DNA from: Nitrospirota bacterium
GTDB taxonomy: Bacteria > Nitrospirota > Nitrospiria > Nitrospirales > Nitrospiraceae
Direction of reading: 5' to 3'
Assembly: GCA_030682135.1 (NCBI GenBank)
Contig: JAUXQT010000100.1
Coordinates: 87,366-151,365 of the forward strand
DNA: 64,000 nucleotides
Positions 16,997 to 26,024 of this stretch are shown in pieces. The position numbers were made by a program, and so were the translations under genes. The notes below the pieces were generated by a model. It was not told the DNA's origin. It saw only the letters and a program-made list of their open reading frames with translations, and ran no database searches. How positions within the stretch are numbered: position 1 is the stretch's first letter; each line of letters opens with the position of its first letter.

Positions 16997-18649
16997 CTAC
17001 TGTTTCGCCGGGGGGGCTTCCAATGCGAGATGCAGCACTTCCGACTCGGCCAGATCTTGGTCTCGCTTTGAATTGCCGGAGCGTAGGAGCTTGTCGCCGA
17101 GGCCGACGGCCAGGTTGCGATAGATGATGACCCCGATGTCGGGGCGGCGGCGAATGAGATCCGCCAGATCGCGCTGGAGCAGTTCCGCCGCCTCAACCGG
17201 CCCTTCGGCGGTGGCCGTGGCGGAATGGGGTCTGGCCGAGAGGAGCGAGACTTCGCCGCACGTTTCTCCGGTGCGGACGGTCCCGATCGTGACTGATGGA
17301 GACCCACCACTAATGGCGACTTGCCCCTGCAGCAGGATGTAGAGACGGTCGGCAGGATCGTGCGTGGCAAAGAGACGCTCGCCGGCCCGCACTTCCCGCA
17401 CCCGGCAGATTCCTGCGAGCCTGGTCGCCTGTTCCATGTTCATCCCGTGAAACAACGGGATCTCCTTGATCGCCTGCGCCATGCGCGGGGCAATCACGCA
17501 GGTGGAAAAGCCGCGCATCACCACGTCGGCGACAGCCTGCACCGGTTCCATCAGCGCGAGCGGCCCAAGATCTTGCAGCTTGTTCAGCCGCACCATCTTT
17601 ACGATGTCGAGCCGTTCCACTTGATAAAAGACCATGGCCGGCACATAGGCGACCGGAAGAAAGTTCAGCTCCAAAAGCGTGCGCTGCATTCGTGGCGCAT
17701 AGGCGCTGACGTCGATCTCAATGTATTCAATCCCCATCTCCTCCCGGCACTTCCGTTCCAGCTCGGAGAGCAGAAATCGCACGACGTCGTCGGCCAAGGC
17801 GATCAACTCGAACACACGGACGGTGTGCTCGACCGGATCCATCGTATAGCCGACAGCCCCGACGATGTGGCCGCCGGAGCGGGCCAGAAAGTAACTGGTT
17901 TGCCGCGCCTGGAGTTTGAAGAACCCATAATCCAGCCGCATGGGGCCGAAGATTTCACGATTGCGGACCCGCCCACGCTCGATGCGCAGCAGAGCCGGAT
18001 AACCTTCGGCCTGCAGCTGCTCGATGGTGTAGTCGCCCCCGGCTGGATACGGCGCGGAATCTTCGTCGACGATGAAATCCGGCGTGAGCGGCGGCTGGCT
18101 CATGACGAGATTGGCTAAGGCATAGGCCTCGGGAATGATCCGAGGATTGTTGCGGCGCAAGGCCAGCGCGTCGCCGAAATACCGGGCCAGCAGAGCGAAA
18201 CTCTCGCGGTGGCGGAAAAAATGTTTCAGTGGCAGAAAGCCGGTGGGGATGAACCCGTGCGCGAGACTGATCTGCTGGGCGTACGGGTGCACAGTCCGCG
18301 CGACGACCAGACCGACATGCAGGCGGTTGTGAATGGCTTCCAGCCGCTTCTCCATCAGCAGCTTGCCGACCTGTAAGCGGCGATAGTCCGGGTGGACGGC
18401 GAGGCGGCCGAATTCTCCGACGAGATCGGAATGGGCCCCGAAGTCGAAGAGGACGGAGGCCGTGCCGATCACCCGGCCTGCATCTGTATCTTCGGCAACG
18501 AGAATCAGCGCGTCGTCGGTGAAGACGGAGCGCTTGAGCCACAATTCGTCGTAGAGTTCGCGATGCGGATAGTCGGCCCCGTAGACCGCGAGAAAGATCT
18601 CACGGATCTGGACGACATCTTCTTCGCGGGCTTCTCTGATCCGAATCAT
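16997..18649 (-). CDS. GNAT acetyltransferase region fused to a C-terminal cyclic-nucleotide-binding-type domain
   Basis: In this 550-residue protein residues 1-160 are a GNAT fold with the acetyl-CoA loop region (FGRLAVHPDYRRLQVGKLLM). Residues about 170-370 look like a second, divergent GNAT-like domain. Residues about 400-525 form a cNMP-binding-type beta barrel (ERLFATHDPADRLYILLQG, then GETCGEVSLLSARPHSATA). In classical cAMP pockets the phosphate-binding cassette has Arg before SAT; here it is His, so nucleotide binding is doubtful. The domain order differs from mycobacterial cAMP-dependent Pat, where the sensor is N-terminal. A ligand-regulated lysine acetyltransferase is a plausible role. 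The gene starts from a weak AGAGGG. Confidence 0.75.
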   Translation of the reverse strand: MIRIREAREEDVVQIREIFLAVYGADYPHRELYDELWLKRSVFTDDALILVAEDTDAGRVIGTASVLFDFGAHSDLVGEFGRLAVHPDYRRLQVGKLLMEKRLEAIHNRLHVGLVVARTVHPYAQQISLAHGFIPTGFLPLKHFFRHRESFALLARYFGDALALRRNNPRIIPEAYALANLVMSQPPLTPDFIVDEDSAPYPAGGDYTIEQLQAEGYPALLRIERGRVRNREIFGPMRLDYGFFKLQARQTSYFLARSGGHIVGAVGYTMDPVEHTVRVFELIALADDVVRFLLSELERKCREEMGIEYIEIDVSAYAPRMQRTLLELNFLPVAYVPAMVFYQVERLDIVKMVRLNKLQDLGPLALMEPVQAVADVVMRGFSTCVIAPRMAQAIKEIPLFHGMNMEQATRLAGICRVREVRAGERLFATHDPADRLYILLQGQVAISGGSPSVTIGTVRTGETCGEVSLLSARPHSATATAEGPVEAAELLQRDLADLIRRRPDIGVIIYRNLAVGLGDKLLRSGNSKRDQDLAESEVLHLALEAPPAKQ

Positions 18650-18667
18650 GACAGCCCTCTGCGCCAG

Positions 18668-18791
18668 CAGGATGCTGAAAAAAACCGCCAGCGGCGTTCT
18701 CGCATCGTTCAGACCCTCAACGTACCCCAGAGGGTACGCCTCGGCCCCTCACTCGCTGCGGCCTTGATGGACGGCCTTTTTGAGCATCCTG
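18668..18791. repeat. Family R palindromic element, copy R2
   Basis: 124 bp with ends CAGGATGCT / AGCATCCTG and a central hairpin GTACCC-CAGA-GGGTAC. Its 3' flank (to about 18871, GTTTGTCCGCAGCCTGCTAG) resembles the flanks of R1 and R3, so the full unit may be about 200 bp. It lies between two minus-strand genes. Confidence 0.8.
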
Positions 18792-18874
18792 CGTGAGGTG
18801 TTCTCCTCTTATCCAAGGCCTGCTGACCATCAAAGTTTCAGCATATCAAAACAGTTTGTCCGCAGCCTGCTAGG

Positions 18875-20056
18875 TCAGGAACGGGAGGTCTGATCGCGCA
18901 AGCGTTGGCCGGCAATCTTAGCAATGGCCAGGTAGTAGGCTGCGCCGACGGCCAAGGCCTCTTCGTCGAAATCGAACTTGCTGGAATGAGCAGGGAAGCC
19001 TTCCTTGCCGGGCACTTGCCCGCCGAACCGGACATAGGCCCCCGGTATCTTTTCCATGTAGTAGCTGAAATCCTCAGCCCCCATGTTGGCCGTCTTCAGC
19101 GGCAGCACATTGGCCGCCCCGACCGCCGCGATTGCGGCGGAGCGGGCGAGACCCGCCATTTCCGGTGTATTGATGAGCGGCGGTGTCCCTTCGGTCACGG
19201 CGACTTGAATCTTGGCGCCGTGGAGTTGAGCGATCGATTCGGCGATGCGGCGGACGGAAGAAAGGAGCTGTTGCCGGACAGAGGGATCTTGCGCACGGAC
19301 AGTGCCAGCCAGCCTGGCCTGGCCTGCAATCACGTTCGGGGCAGTCCCAGCGTGGAACTGCCCCACGGAGACGACCGACGGACGGGCCGGATCGACTTCG
19401 CGCGAGACGATCGTTTGCAGCGCCATGATCATGAGACTCCCGACCACGACGGAGTCGATGCTTTCATGGGGGCGGGCGCCGTGCGCGCCCTGTCCAATAA
19501 TTTCGATCATGAAATTATCCGACGACGCATTGACGGCGCCCTCGGACACGACGATGGCCCCCGGGTGATAGTGGCGGTCGAGATGGCCGCCGAATATCAT
19601 GCCCGCACCGTCCAATGCCCCGGCCTTGATCATGGCGATCGCACCGGTGCCTTTTTCTTCTGCCGGTTGAAAAATCAGTCGCACGGGAGCCGGCAGGTCT
19701 TTCTCCTCGGAGAGGAGCGCCGCCGCGCCGAGCAACATGGTGGTGTGCCCATCATGGCCGCAGGCATGCATGATGCCGTCGTGGACCGACGCGAAATCCA
19801 AGCCGGTGTCTTCCTGAATCGGCAGTGCGTCCGTATCGGCACGCAAGACGACGCAGGGCACTCCGGCGCGTCCGGGAATGTCGGCGACGACTCCGTGGCC
19901 GGCGACCTGAGCCCGATACTTGATGGCCAGACCATCGAGAAATTTGCAGATGACGGCGGCCGTGTTCACTTCCTGCCCGCTGAGCTCCGGATACTCGTGG
20001 AGCACGCGGCGAAGCTGAACGAGGCGGTGTTTTAGCGGCTCAGGAATCAACGGCAT
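18875..20056 (-). CDS. M20D-family amidohydrolase (N-acyl-amino-acid hydrolase type)
   Basis: The 393-residue protein has the metal site of the M20D branch: C99 and H101 in ACGHDGH, the E133/E134 pair in FQPAEEKGTG and H158 in GGHLD, plus a late histidine in FPAHSSKFDFDE. Family members hydrolyse N-acylated amino acids, hippurate or indole-acetyl conjugates in the cytoplasm, with a lid domain near residues 180-300. Its length matches the family. No clear ribosome binding site is visible before the ATG, since repeat R3 begins 13 bases upstream. It may be a monocistronic scavenging enzyme. Confidence 0.9.
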   Translation of the reverse strand: MPLIPEPLKHRLVQLRRVLHEYPELSGQEVNTAAVICKFLDGLAIKYRAQVAGHGVVADIPGRAGVPCVVLRADTDALPIQEDTGLDFASVHDGIMHACGHDGHTTMLLGAAALLSEEKDLPAPVRLIFQPAEEKGTGAIAMIKAGALDGAGMIFGGHLDRHYHPGAIVVSEGAVNASSDNFMIEIIGQGAHGARPHESIDSVVVGSLMIMALQTIVSREVDPARPSVVSVGQFHAGTAPNVIAGQARLAGTVRAQDPSVRQQLLSSVRRIAESIAQLHGAKIQVAVTEGTPPLINTPEMAGLARSAAIAAVGAANVLPLKTANMGAEDFSYYMEKIPGAYVRFGGQVPGKEGFPAHSSKFDFDEEALAVGAAYYLAIAKIAGQRLRDQTSRS

Positions 20057-20069
20057 GATTATGACCTTG

Positions 20070-20192
20070 CAGGATGCTGAAAAAAACCGCCAGCGGCGTT
20101 CTCACATCGTTCAGACCCTCAACGTACCCCAAGGGTACGCCTCGGCCCTTCACTCGCTGCGGCCTTGCTGGACGGCCTTTTTGAGCATCCTG
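20070..20192. repeat. Family R palindromic element, copy R3
   Basis: 123 bp, nearly identical to R2 in the body; the central hairpin is GTACCC-CAA-GGGTAC. The 3' flank to about 20280 again resembles that of R2. It directly abuts the start region of the amidohydrolase gene, so it could influence its transcript. Confidence 0.8.
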
Positions 20193-20518
20193 CGGGAGGG
20201 TCCTCCTCTTGTCCAAGACGTGTAGGCCATCAAAGGTCTAAACCTGCTGTGCCGAATTGGTTTCCCCCAGCCTACTCGGCAATGAACGTACGACGGCCTG
20301 TCAGTATACCTTTAGCCGGGTCCGGCCAGACCGGCGAGCTGAAGACAACTGCCCCATGGTAGCACAGAAGAGACGGAGGTTTCCGCAGGGGATCGCGCTC
20401 TTCCGCTCGCTCGTCTCCCATTCCTAAAAGCAGGCTGACGTGGCGTCTCCTGCGCACATCGAAGGGCCCTCATCCTATTCAATAATCCCTCCAGGCTCGC
20501 TCACTTTTCTCTTCTGAT

Positions 20519-20734
20519 GGTGGTCTACTTGATATCCCACTGCGCGCGTGCATTCGTATGCGTTTCCCATTTAAGTACCAACCAAGCAAGGGGGTGAGGA
20601 GCTTTCGACTGCGGCCGTCGAGCGAGGCCCTTCAGAGGGCGCGCGCTCCGGGAGCAAAGAAAGCTCCTCACCCCCTTGCGCCACACCTTTCTCAGGCCGC
20701 GCGTTGCGCGAGCACAGGAGATCAACAGACCACC
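20519..20734. repeat. Family A element interrupted by another family A element (copy A6)
   Basis: The left arm GGTGGTCTACTTGATATCCC and core CTGCGCGCGTGC lie at 20519-20552. The matching right core CCGCGCGTTGCGCGAGCAC and right arm GGAGATCAACAGACCACC lie at 20697-20734. Between them is full copy A5. The outer arms pair imperfectly over about 18 bp, so this is one element split by insertion of a second. Confidence 0.7.
20590..20675. repeat. Family A palindromic element, copy A5 (nested inside A6)
   Basis: Complete copy. Arms GGGGGTGAGGAGCTTTC and GAAAGCTCCTCACCCCC are perfect complements over 17 bp. The middle stem is GAGCG/CGCTC, a change of both partners relative to GAACG/CGTTC, and the apex is GCCCT-TCAG-AGGGC. 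Confidence 0.85.
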
Positions 20735-20771
20735 CTCCCCCTTTCCAACTCAGTCGCTTCCTCTCATCAAA

Positions 20772-20865
20772 GGGGCGGGCTCGTGGGTCCTCAACTGCGC
20801 GCGTCGAACGAGGCCCTTCCGAGGGCGCGCGTTCCGCGAGCACGGAGGACCCACGAGCCTGCCCC
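20772..20865. repeat. Family A palindromic element, copy A7
   Basis: Complete copy. Arms GGGGCGGGCTCGTGGGTCC and GGACCCACGAGCCTGCCCC pair with one mismatch. The middle stem is GAACG/CGTTC and the apex GCCCT-TCCG-AGGGC. It ends 1 base before the stop codon of the efflux pump gene and could terminate that transcript. Confidence 0.85.
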
Positions 20866-20866
20866 G

Positions 20867-23800
20867 TCACACCCACTCCGGCGCATACTCCTTTCCCGCT
20901 TCTTGTTCTGCGAACCATCGATAGAGGGCCGGCAACACGACCAGCGTGAGCGCGGTCGAGGTGAAAAGACCGCCGATCACGACGGTCGCGAGCGGCCGCT
21001 GGACTTCGGCCCCGATCCCCTGCGCGAGCGCCAACGGCAGCAGACCCAATAACGTCGTCATCATCGTCATGACGACCGGACGAAGCCGGAGAACACAACC
21101 CTTGACGATCGCCTGGTCCATTTGCATGCCTTCGTTTCGCAACTGATTGATATAGGACACCAGCACGATCCCGTTCCCGACCGCCAAACCGAACAGTTCG
21201 ATGAAACCGATGGAGGCCGGCACGCTCAGGTATTGCCCGCTCAGCCAGAGAGACACGAAGCCCCCGATCAAGGCGAAGGGGAGATTCATAATGATCAACG
21301 TCGCATAGCGGAGCGAGTGAAAGGCCCAGAAGAGCAGAAAGAAGACGAGCCCCAGCGTGACCGGCACCACGATCAACAGCCGCGCGTTCGCCCGCTCCAT
21401 GTTCTCGAAAGCTCCGCCCCAGGTGACATGGTAGCCTTCGGGCAGGTGCACCAATGATTCCAGTCTCTTGCGCCCTTCATCCACGACGCCGCCGATGTCG
21501 CGACCCACGACGTTAAAGCCGATGTAGATGCGACGATGGACCTGCTCACGGCTGATGCGGGCCGGGCCTTCGCGCATTTCGATCGAAGCGAGTTCGCTCA
21601 TCGGGATCAGCGCGCCTGAGGCCGACTTCACCCGAATCTCTCCGATGGTGCCGATGCTGTTGCGCTGCAGCTCCGGGAACCGAAGCGTCAATTGAAACCG
21701 CCGTTCGCCTTCGTACACGTAGGTCGCCGCCTTGCCGCCGATGGCGGTGGCAATAATCTCCTGCACATCGGCCACGTTGATGCCGAAGCGGGCGATCTTC
21801 TGACGGTCGATATCGACCGTCAGATAGGGTTGGCCGGCAATCTGCTCGACTTTAATGTCTTTGACGCCGTCGATCTGCTGCATCAAGGCGGCGATCTCCT
21901 CCGCCTTGTCGTGCAGGACGTCGAGATCCTCCCCGAAGAGCTTGATCGCACATTCGGTCCTGATGCCGGAGATCAGTTCGTCCACCCGTTCTTGAATCGG
22001 CTGGCTCATGAGGACCGAAATGCCGGGGATCTCCGCCAGCTTTTTCCTGATGGCGTCGGTCAATTGCGCCTGAGTGGTCGCCGTCTTCCATGTGCTCCGA
22101 TCGGTCAGGGTCACGATCGGATCGCTCTCGTTCGGCTCTTCCGGCCCAAAGGCGATATCAGGCCGCCCGATCCTGCTCACGGCCATCCGCACTTCGGGAA
22201 ACTCCAGCATCGCCTTATGGGTGCGCTTCTCCATCTCGATGGACTCCGGCAGCGAGACGCTCGGCAACCGCACGATCTGAGGCGTCAAAGCGCCTTCTTC
22301 CAGGAGCGGAATGAACTCTCTCCCTATGAGCGGAACGAGCGCGAGGCTGCAGAGCACGATCGCCGTCGAACCGGTCAAGACGCGGCTGCGATGCCGAAGC
22401 GTCCATTGCAGCACCGGCACATAGCGCTGTTTCATCCAGAACGTGAGGCGCGTTTCCTCCGGATGGTTTCCGCGCAAGAGCAGCGACGCAAGCACCGGCG
22501 ACAGGGTCAGCGTGACGACGACCGAAACCAGAAGCGCGATGACCAGCGTATAGGCCAGCGGCGCGAACATCTTCCCTTCCATGCCCTGGAGCGTCATGAG
22601 GGGCAGGAACACGACGCTGATGATGAGAATGCCGAAGAGGATCGGACGGCCGACTTCTTTCGTCGCGTGAAGGATAACGTCAAGGTTGCTTCTCCTCTCC
22701 ACGCCGTTATTCTGCGCGAGATGCCGGTAGACGTTTTCTACGACGACCAGCGACCCGTCCGCGATTTCACCGATCGCGATGGCGAGCCCGCCGAGCGTCA
22801 TCAAGTTGGCTGAGAGCCCCAACCGCTGCATCACGATGAATGTGATCAGGGGGGTCACGATGAGCGAGACCGTCACGACGAGGGCGCTACGGACATGGCC
22901 CAGGAAGAAAAAGAAGACGAAGACCACCAGCACGATCCCTTCGATCAGAGCATCCCGCACCGTATCGATGGCAGCCGTGACCAACTCGATGCGGTCGTAG
23001 AAGGGCAGGAGCTTGGTACCGGCTGGAAGGATGTGACTCTGCTGCAGATCGTCCACCTTGCTCTTGACCGCCTCGACCACCTGCCGCGCATTGCCCCCGC
23101 GGATCATGAGCACCGTCCCCGCCACAACCTCCCGCTCGCCGTTGAGCACCACGGCCCCATGGCGGACGGCGTGGCCGATGCGGACCTCCGCGACATCGCG
23201 GACGAAGACCGGCGTGCCGCCGGACTCCTTGACGATGATGGACTCGATATCGCTCACGGTCTTGATCAGTCCCAGCCCGCGGACGATCGCCCGTTCCGCA
23301 TGGCGCTCCAGCACGTTGCCGCCGGCATTGGCATTGTTCTTCGCCACCGCCCCGTAAATATCGTGGAGCGTCAGGTCGTATTTGCGGAGCTTCGCCGGAT
23401 CGACGAGGACTTGGTACTGCTTCACAAACCCGCCCATGCCGTTCACATCGATCACGCCAGGCACGCTCTTGAGCAGCGGGCGCAGGACCCAGTCCTGCAG
23501 CGTGCGCTGATCCGTCAGCTCGGTCTCGACGACCGAGGGATCGGCCGCCGCCGCATGCGGTCCTTCCACATAATATTGATAGACCTCGCCGAGCCCGGTA
23601 CTCACGGGAGCCATCACAGGATCGAGCCCCTCCGGCAATCGTTCTTTCGCCGCCATGATCCGTTCGAGGACCAACTGGCGGGCGAAGTAGATGTCGACGT
23701 CGTCGTTGAACACGACCGTGATCTGAGAGAGGGCGAATTTTGACAGGGATCGAATCTCCGCCAAGCCCGGCAGGCCGGTCATCTGGAGTTCGAGCGGATA

Positions 23801-23998
23801 GGTGATGAATCGTTCAACTTCGACCGGCGAGAGACCCGGCGCGTCGGTCAGCACCTGCACCTGGATATTCGTCACGTCGGGATAGGCGTCGATCGGAATG
23901 GCACGAAACGCGAATACGCCGGCGACGGACAACAGACAGGCCAGACCCAGAACCAGGATCCGTTGCCGCAATGAAAATTCCAGCAAAGAGGCAATCAT
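20867..23998 (-). CDS. Heavy-metal RND efflux pump, CzcA/CusA family
   Basis: The 1043-residue protein has the full RND layout: one N-terminal membrane helix (SLRQRILVLGLACLLSVAGV), a large periplasmic loop, helices 2-6, a second loop and helices 8-12. The substrate-class region in helix 4 reads AIGEIADGSLVVVENVYRHL: a D-G and a distal E are kept, as in heavy-metal pumps, but the usual CzcA spacing DFG is replaced by IGE, so the metal cannot be named. The trimeric pump uses the proton gradient to expel metal ions from the periplasm or cytoplasm. Its ATG overlaps the adaptor gene stop by 4 bases. No outer-membrane factor gene is visible nearby. Confidence 0.93.
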   Translation of the reverse strand: MIASLLEFSLRQRILVLGLACLLSVAGVFAFRAIPIDAYPDVTNIQVQVLTDAPGLSPVEVERFITYPLELQMTGLPGLAEIRSLSKFALSQITVVFNDDVDIYFARQLVLERIMAAKERLPEGLDPVMAPVSTGLGEVYQYYVEGPHAAAADPSVVETELTDQRTLQDWVLRPLLKSVPGVIDVNGMGGFVKQYQVLVDPAKLRKYDLTLHDIYGAVAKNNANAGGNVLERHAERAIVRGLGLIKTVSDIESIIVKESGGTPVFVRDVAEVRIGHAVRHGAVVLNGEREVVAGTVLMIRGGNARQVVEAVKSKVDDLQQSHILPAGTKLLPFYDRIELVTAAIDTVRDALIEGIVLVVFVFFFFLGHVRSALVVTVSLIVTPLITFIVMQRLGLSANLMTLGGLAIAIGEIADGSLVVVENVYRHLAQNNGVERRSNLDVILHATKEVGRPILFGILIISVVFLPLMTLQGMEGKMFAPLAYTLVIALLVSVVVTLTLSPVLASLLLRGNHPEETRLTFWMKQRYVPVLQWTLRHRSRVLTGSTAIVLCSLALVPLIGREFIPLLEEGALTPQIVRLPSVSLPESIEMEKRTHKAMLEFPEVRMAVSRIGRPDIAFGPEEPNESDPIVTLTDRSTWKTATTQAQLTDAIRKKLAEIPGISVLMSQPIQERVDELISGIRTECAIKLFGEDLDVLHDKAEEIAALMQQIDGVKDIKVEQIAGQPYLTVDIDRQKIARFGINVADVQEIIATAIGGKAATYVYEGERRFQLTLRFPELQRNSIGTIGEIRVKSASGALIPMSELASIEMREGPARISREQVHRRIYIGFNVVGRDIGGVVDEGRKRLESLVHLPEGYHVTWGGAFENMERANARLLIVVPVTLGLVFFLLFWAFHSLRYATLIIMNLPFALIGGFVSLWLSGQYLSVPASIGFIELFGLAVGNGIVLVSYINQLRNEGMQMDQAIVKGCVLRLRPVVMTMMTTLLGLLPLALAQGIGAEVQRPLATVVIGGLFTSTALTLVVLPALYRWFAEQEAGKEYAPEWV

Positions 23999-25173
23999 AG
24001 CGCCGGCTCGATCTTGTGCCGTTCCATTTCAGACTTGAGGACGAACGATCCCTTGGTCACAACCTGCTCGCCGGCGCTCACCCCCTCCAGCACTGTCACC
24101 ACTTCTCCCTGCGCGCTTCCCAACTTGACCGTCCGTACTTCGAATTCGTTCGTCTCTTTTCGGACAAAGAGTATTTTCCCAGCCGGTCCGTTCTGGACTG
24201 CCGCAAGCGGCACAGTCAAGGCATCCGGGGTCGGCGCCGCATAGACACGGACGGTGGCGAACATTTCCGGTTTGAGCAGCCGATCGGGATTCGGCACCGT
24301 GACTCGCAGACGCATCGTGCGGGTTGCCGCATCGATCACATCGCTGATGTAGGTAATCGTTCCCGGAAAGATGGCATGAGGATAGGCGGATACGATGACA
24401 TCGACCCTCTGCTCCTTGCGGATATACTGCACGTCCTTCTCCGGCACGTTACCGACCACCCACACCTCAGAAAGGTCCGCCACGGTGAAGAATTTCTGGT
24501 TCGTCTCAACCACCTCGCCCCTGGTAATATTGCGCATGATGACCCGGCCGTCGAAGGGCGCGCGTAACGGCACGTCGGCCTTGATCGTATGCTCACGCTT
24601 CAACCGCTCGATTTCCTGCCGTGGAACGCCGAGCAGTTCGAGACGATTTTGCGTTTCGCGGGCCTCGGCCCGGGCCGTTTTCATTTCCGCCTCGCGGCGC
24701 TGCAGCTCGGCCAGGCTCACCGCCTTGTGTTCGTGCAGATCCCTGGCGCGCTCGTGCGCCAATTCTGCTTCATGCAGCCTTGCCACGGCCTTCAAGTAGG
24801 CTCCCTCCGCCACGCCAAGGTCCGTACTATGAAGCAGCGCCAGCAAGGCATCTTTTTTCACATCTTGACCGACATCCACATGGACCTTGACCACCCGGCC
24901 TCTGATGAGCGTGGTGACCTCAGCCAATTCATTTTCGTTGGACTGCACGGTGGCGGGAAACTCGCGAGGCACCAGCAACTGCCCGCGGGCAACCGGCACG
25001 ACCTCAATGGCCGTCCGCCCGAGTTCTTCGGGTGTGAGACGGAGCACTCCAGGCCCCTCAGCCACAGCGGCCTTGTTGGCCTCAGGCGCCGGGTCGGGCG
25101 TTCTCTCGCAGGACAAGAACCCGGCTAAGGCTACTGAAACGAGGAACAGGCAGTTGACGAGATTTTTCAGCAT
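23995..25173 (-). CDS. Lipid-anchored RND efflux adaptor, CzcB/CusB type
   Basis: The 392-residue precursor starts with a lipoprotein signal whose lipobox is FLSC. The mature part has the lipoyl-like halves (GRVVKVHVDVGQDVKKDALL, about residue 85; PLRAPFDGRVIMRNITRGE, about 190), a coiled-coil hairpin rich in Glu and Arg between them, and a beta-barrel/membrane-proximal end. It links the inner-membrane pump to an outer-membrane channel. I chose the ATG at 25173 because it gives a clean lipoprotein signal and AGGAG lies upstream; an ATG at 25197 with AAGGGG is the alternative. The stop overlaps the pump start by 4 bases, so the two are one operon. Confidence 0.9.
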   Translation of the reverse strand: MLKNLVNCLFLVSVALAGFLSCERTPDPAPEANKAAVAEGPGVLRLTPEELGRTAIEVVPVARGQLLVPREFPATVQSNENELAEVTTLIRGRVVKVHVDVGQDVKKDALLALLHSTDLGVAEGAYLKAVARLHEAELAHERARDLHEHKAVSLAELQRREAEMKTARAEARETQNRLELLGVPRQEIERLKREHTIKADVPLRAPFDGRVIMRNITRGEVVETNQKFFTVADLSEVWVVGNVPEKDVQYIRKEQRVDVIVSAYPHAIFPGTITYISDVIDAATRTMRLRVTVPNPDRLLKPEMFATVRVYAAPTPDALTVPLAAVQNGPAGKILFVRKETNEFEVRTVKLGSAQGEVVTVLEGVSAGEQVVTKGSFVLKSEMERHKIEPAL

Positions 25174-25393
25174 CTTTCCAGAAGCTCCTGGCCACATGGC
25201 AATACAACCCCTTCATATAACCAGCATGAGGTGTGCCACGGAAAACTTGTGGTTCTGCAGGAGAAGACGAGAGAAGGACAGACGCACTAGGAGCCTTTTG
25301 CCACGGTGCCGATAGAGGACCGTGGTGAAATGCGACAGCGGGGACGAACGGGCAGGAGCTAATTGCCACTCGCTTCCTGCAAGCCGGGTCTAC

Positions 25394-26023
25394 TCATGAA
25401 CGATCCCGGCCAGGAAACAGGGACATTGCGAACGCGACAGAGGTTGCGAGCAAGGCGCCGGTCAATGATGCGGCCATGTCCTTCTGCGCATCCCACTCAT
25501 CTCCTTGTGTTCCAAGGTAGGCGCTTCCCAATTCCGGGCTCACGAGGGTCGCCACGACCGCTTCCGCAATCTCGAAAAAGCTGCTCTGCGCCAAGATGAT
25601 CGCGACCGGCAGGAAAAAGGCCCAGAATCCCCGCACCCCGGCCAGACGCACGAGCAATTCCCGAAGGGGATACAGCAACAGGAGACCGTACGAAAAATGT
25701 GCGATCCGATCGAACGGGTTGCGACTTAAGCCGAGGAGGTCCTTGAGCCAGAAGCCGAACGGCACCTCGGCATAGGTATAATGCGCGCCGATGGCATGAA
25801 GCGTCAGGAACAGACCGACGAGACAGTAGGAGTTCAGGGAAAACTGGAACCGCCGATAGGTCAGGACCAAGACGACGACGAGCGTCAGGGAGAGGAGATT
25901 TTCCAGAAGCCAATCGCGCCGGTCGACCGGCGCGATGGCCAACCAGGTCCAGAAGAGACCGTAGAGCAGCAACAGGCCCAGTAGCAGAGGCTGGCCGCTC
26001 CTGTCCATGACTCCTGCTCTCAT
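25394..26023 (-). CDS. YjdF/DUF2238-type inner-membrane protein
   Basis: The 209-residue protein has about six membrane segments and the DUF2238 hallmarks: LHAIGAHYTYAEVPFG, the NPFDRIAHFSYGLLL motif with conserved Asp and His, and a C-terminal GTQGDEWDAQKDMAAS loop. The function of this family is unknown; the His/Asp-rich motifs suggest a metal or membrane-embedded catalytic site. It starts 1 base after the stop of its upstream paralogue, which implies translational coupling. The two proteins share the motifs but are clearly diverged, pointing to an old tandem duplication. Confidence 0.85.
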   Translation of the reverse strand: MRAGVMDRSGQPLLLGLLLLYGLFWTWLAIAPVDRRDWLLENLLSLTLVVVLVLTYRRFQFSLNSYCLVGLFLTLHAIGAHYTYAEVPFGFWLKDLLGLSRNPFDRIAHFSYGLLLLYPLRELLVRLAGVRGFWAFFLPVAIILAQSSFFEIAEAVVATLVSPELGSAYLGTQGDEWDAQKDMAASLTGALLATSVAFAMSLFPGRDRS

Positions 26024-26024
26024 G

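Noticed and set aside
18905-20035. A 376-codon plus-strand frame
   Set aside because: Antisense to the M20 amidohydrolase, with composition typical of a shadow frame.
21692-22813. A 373-codon plus-strand frame
   Set aside because: It is the shadow of the CzcA-type pump gene, caused by high GC at third positions.
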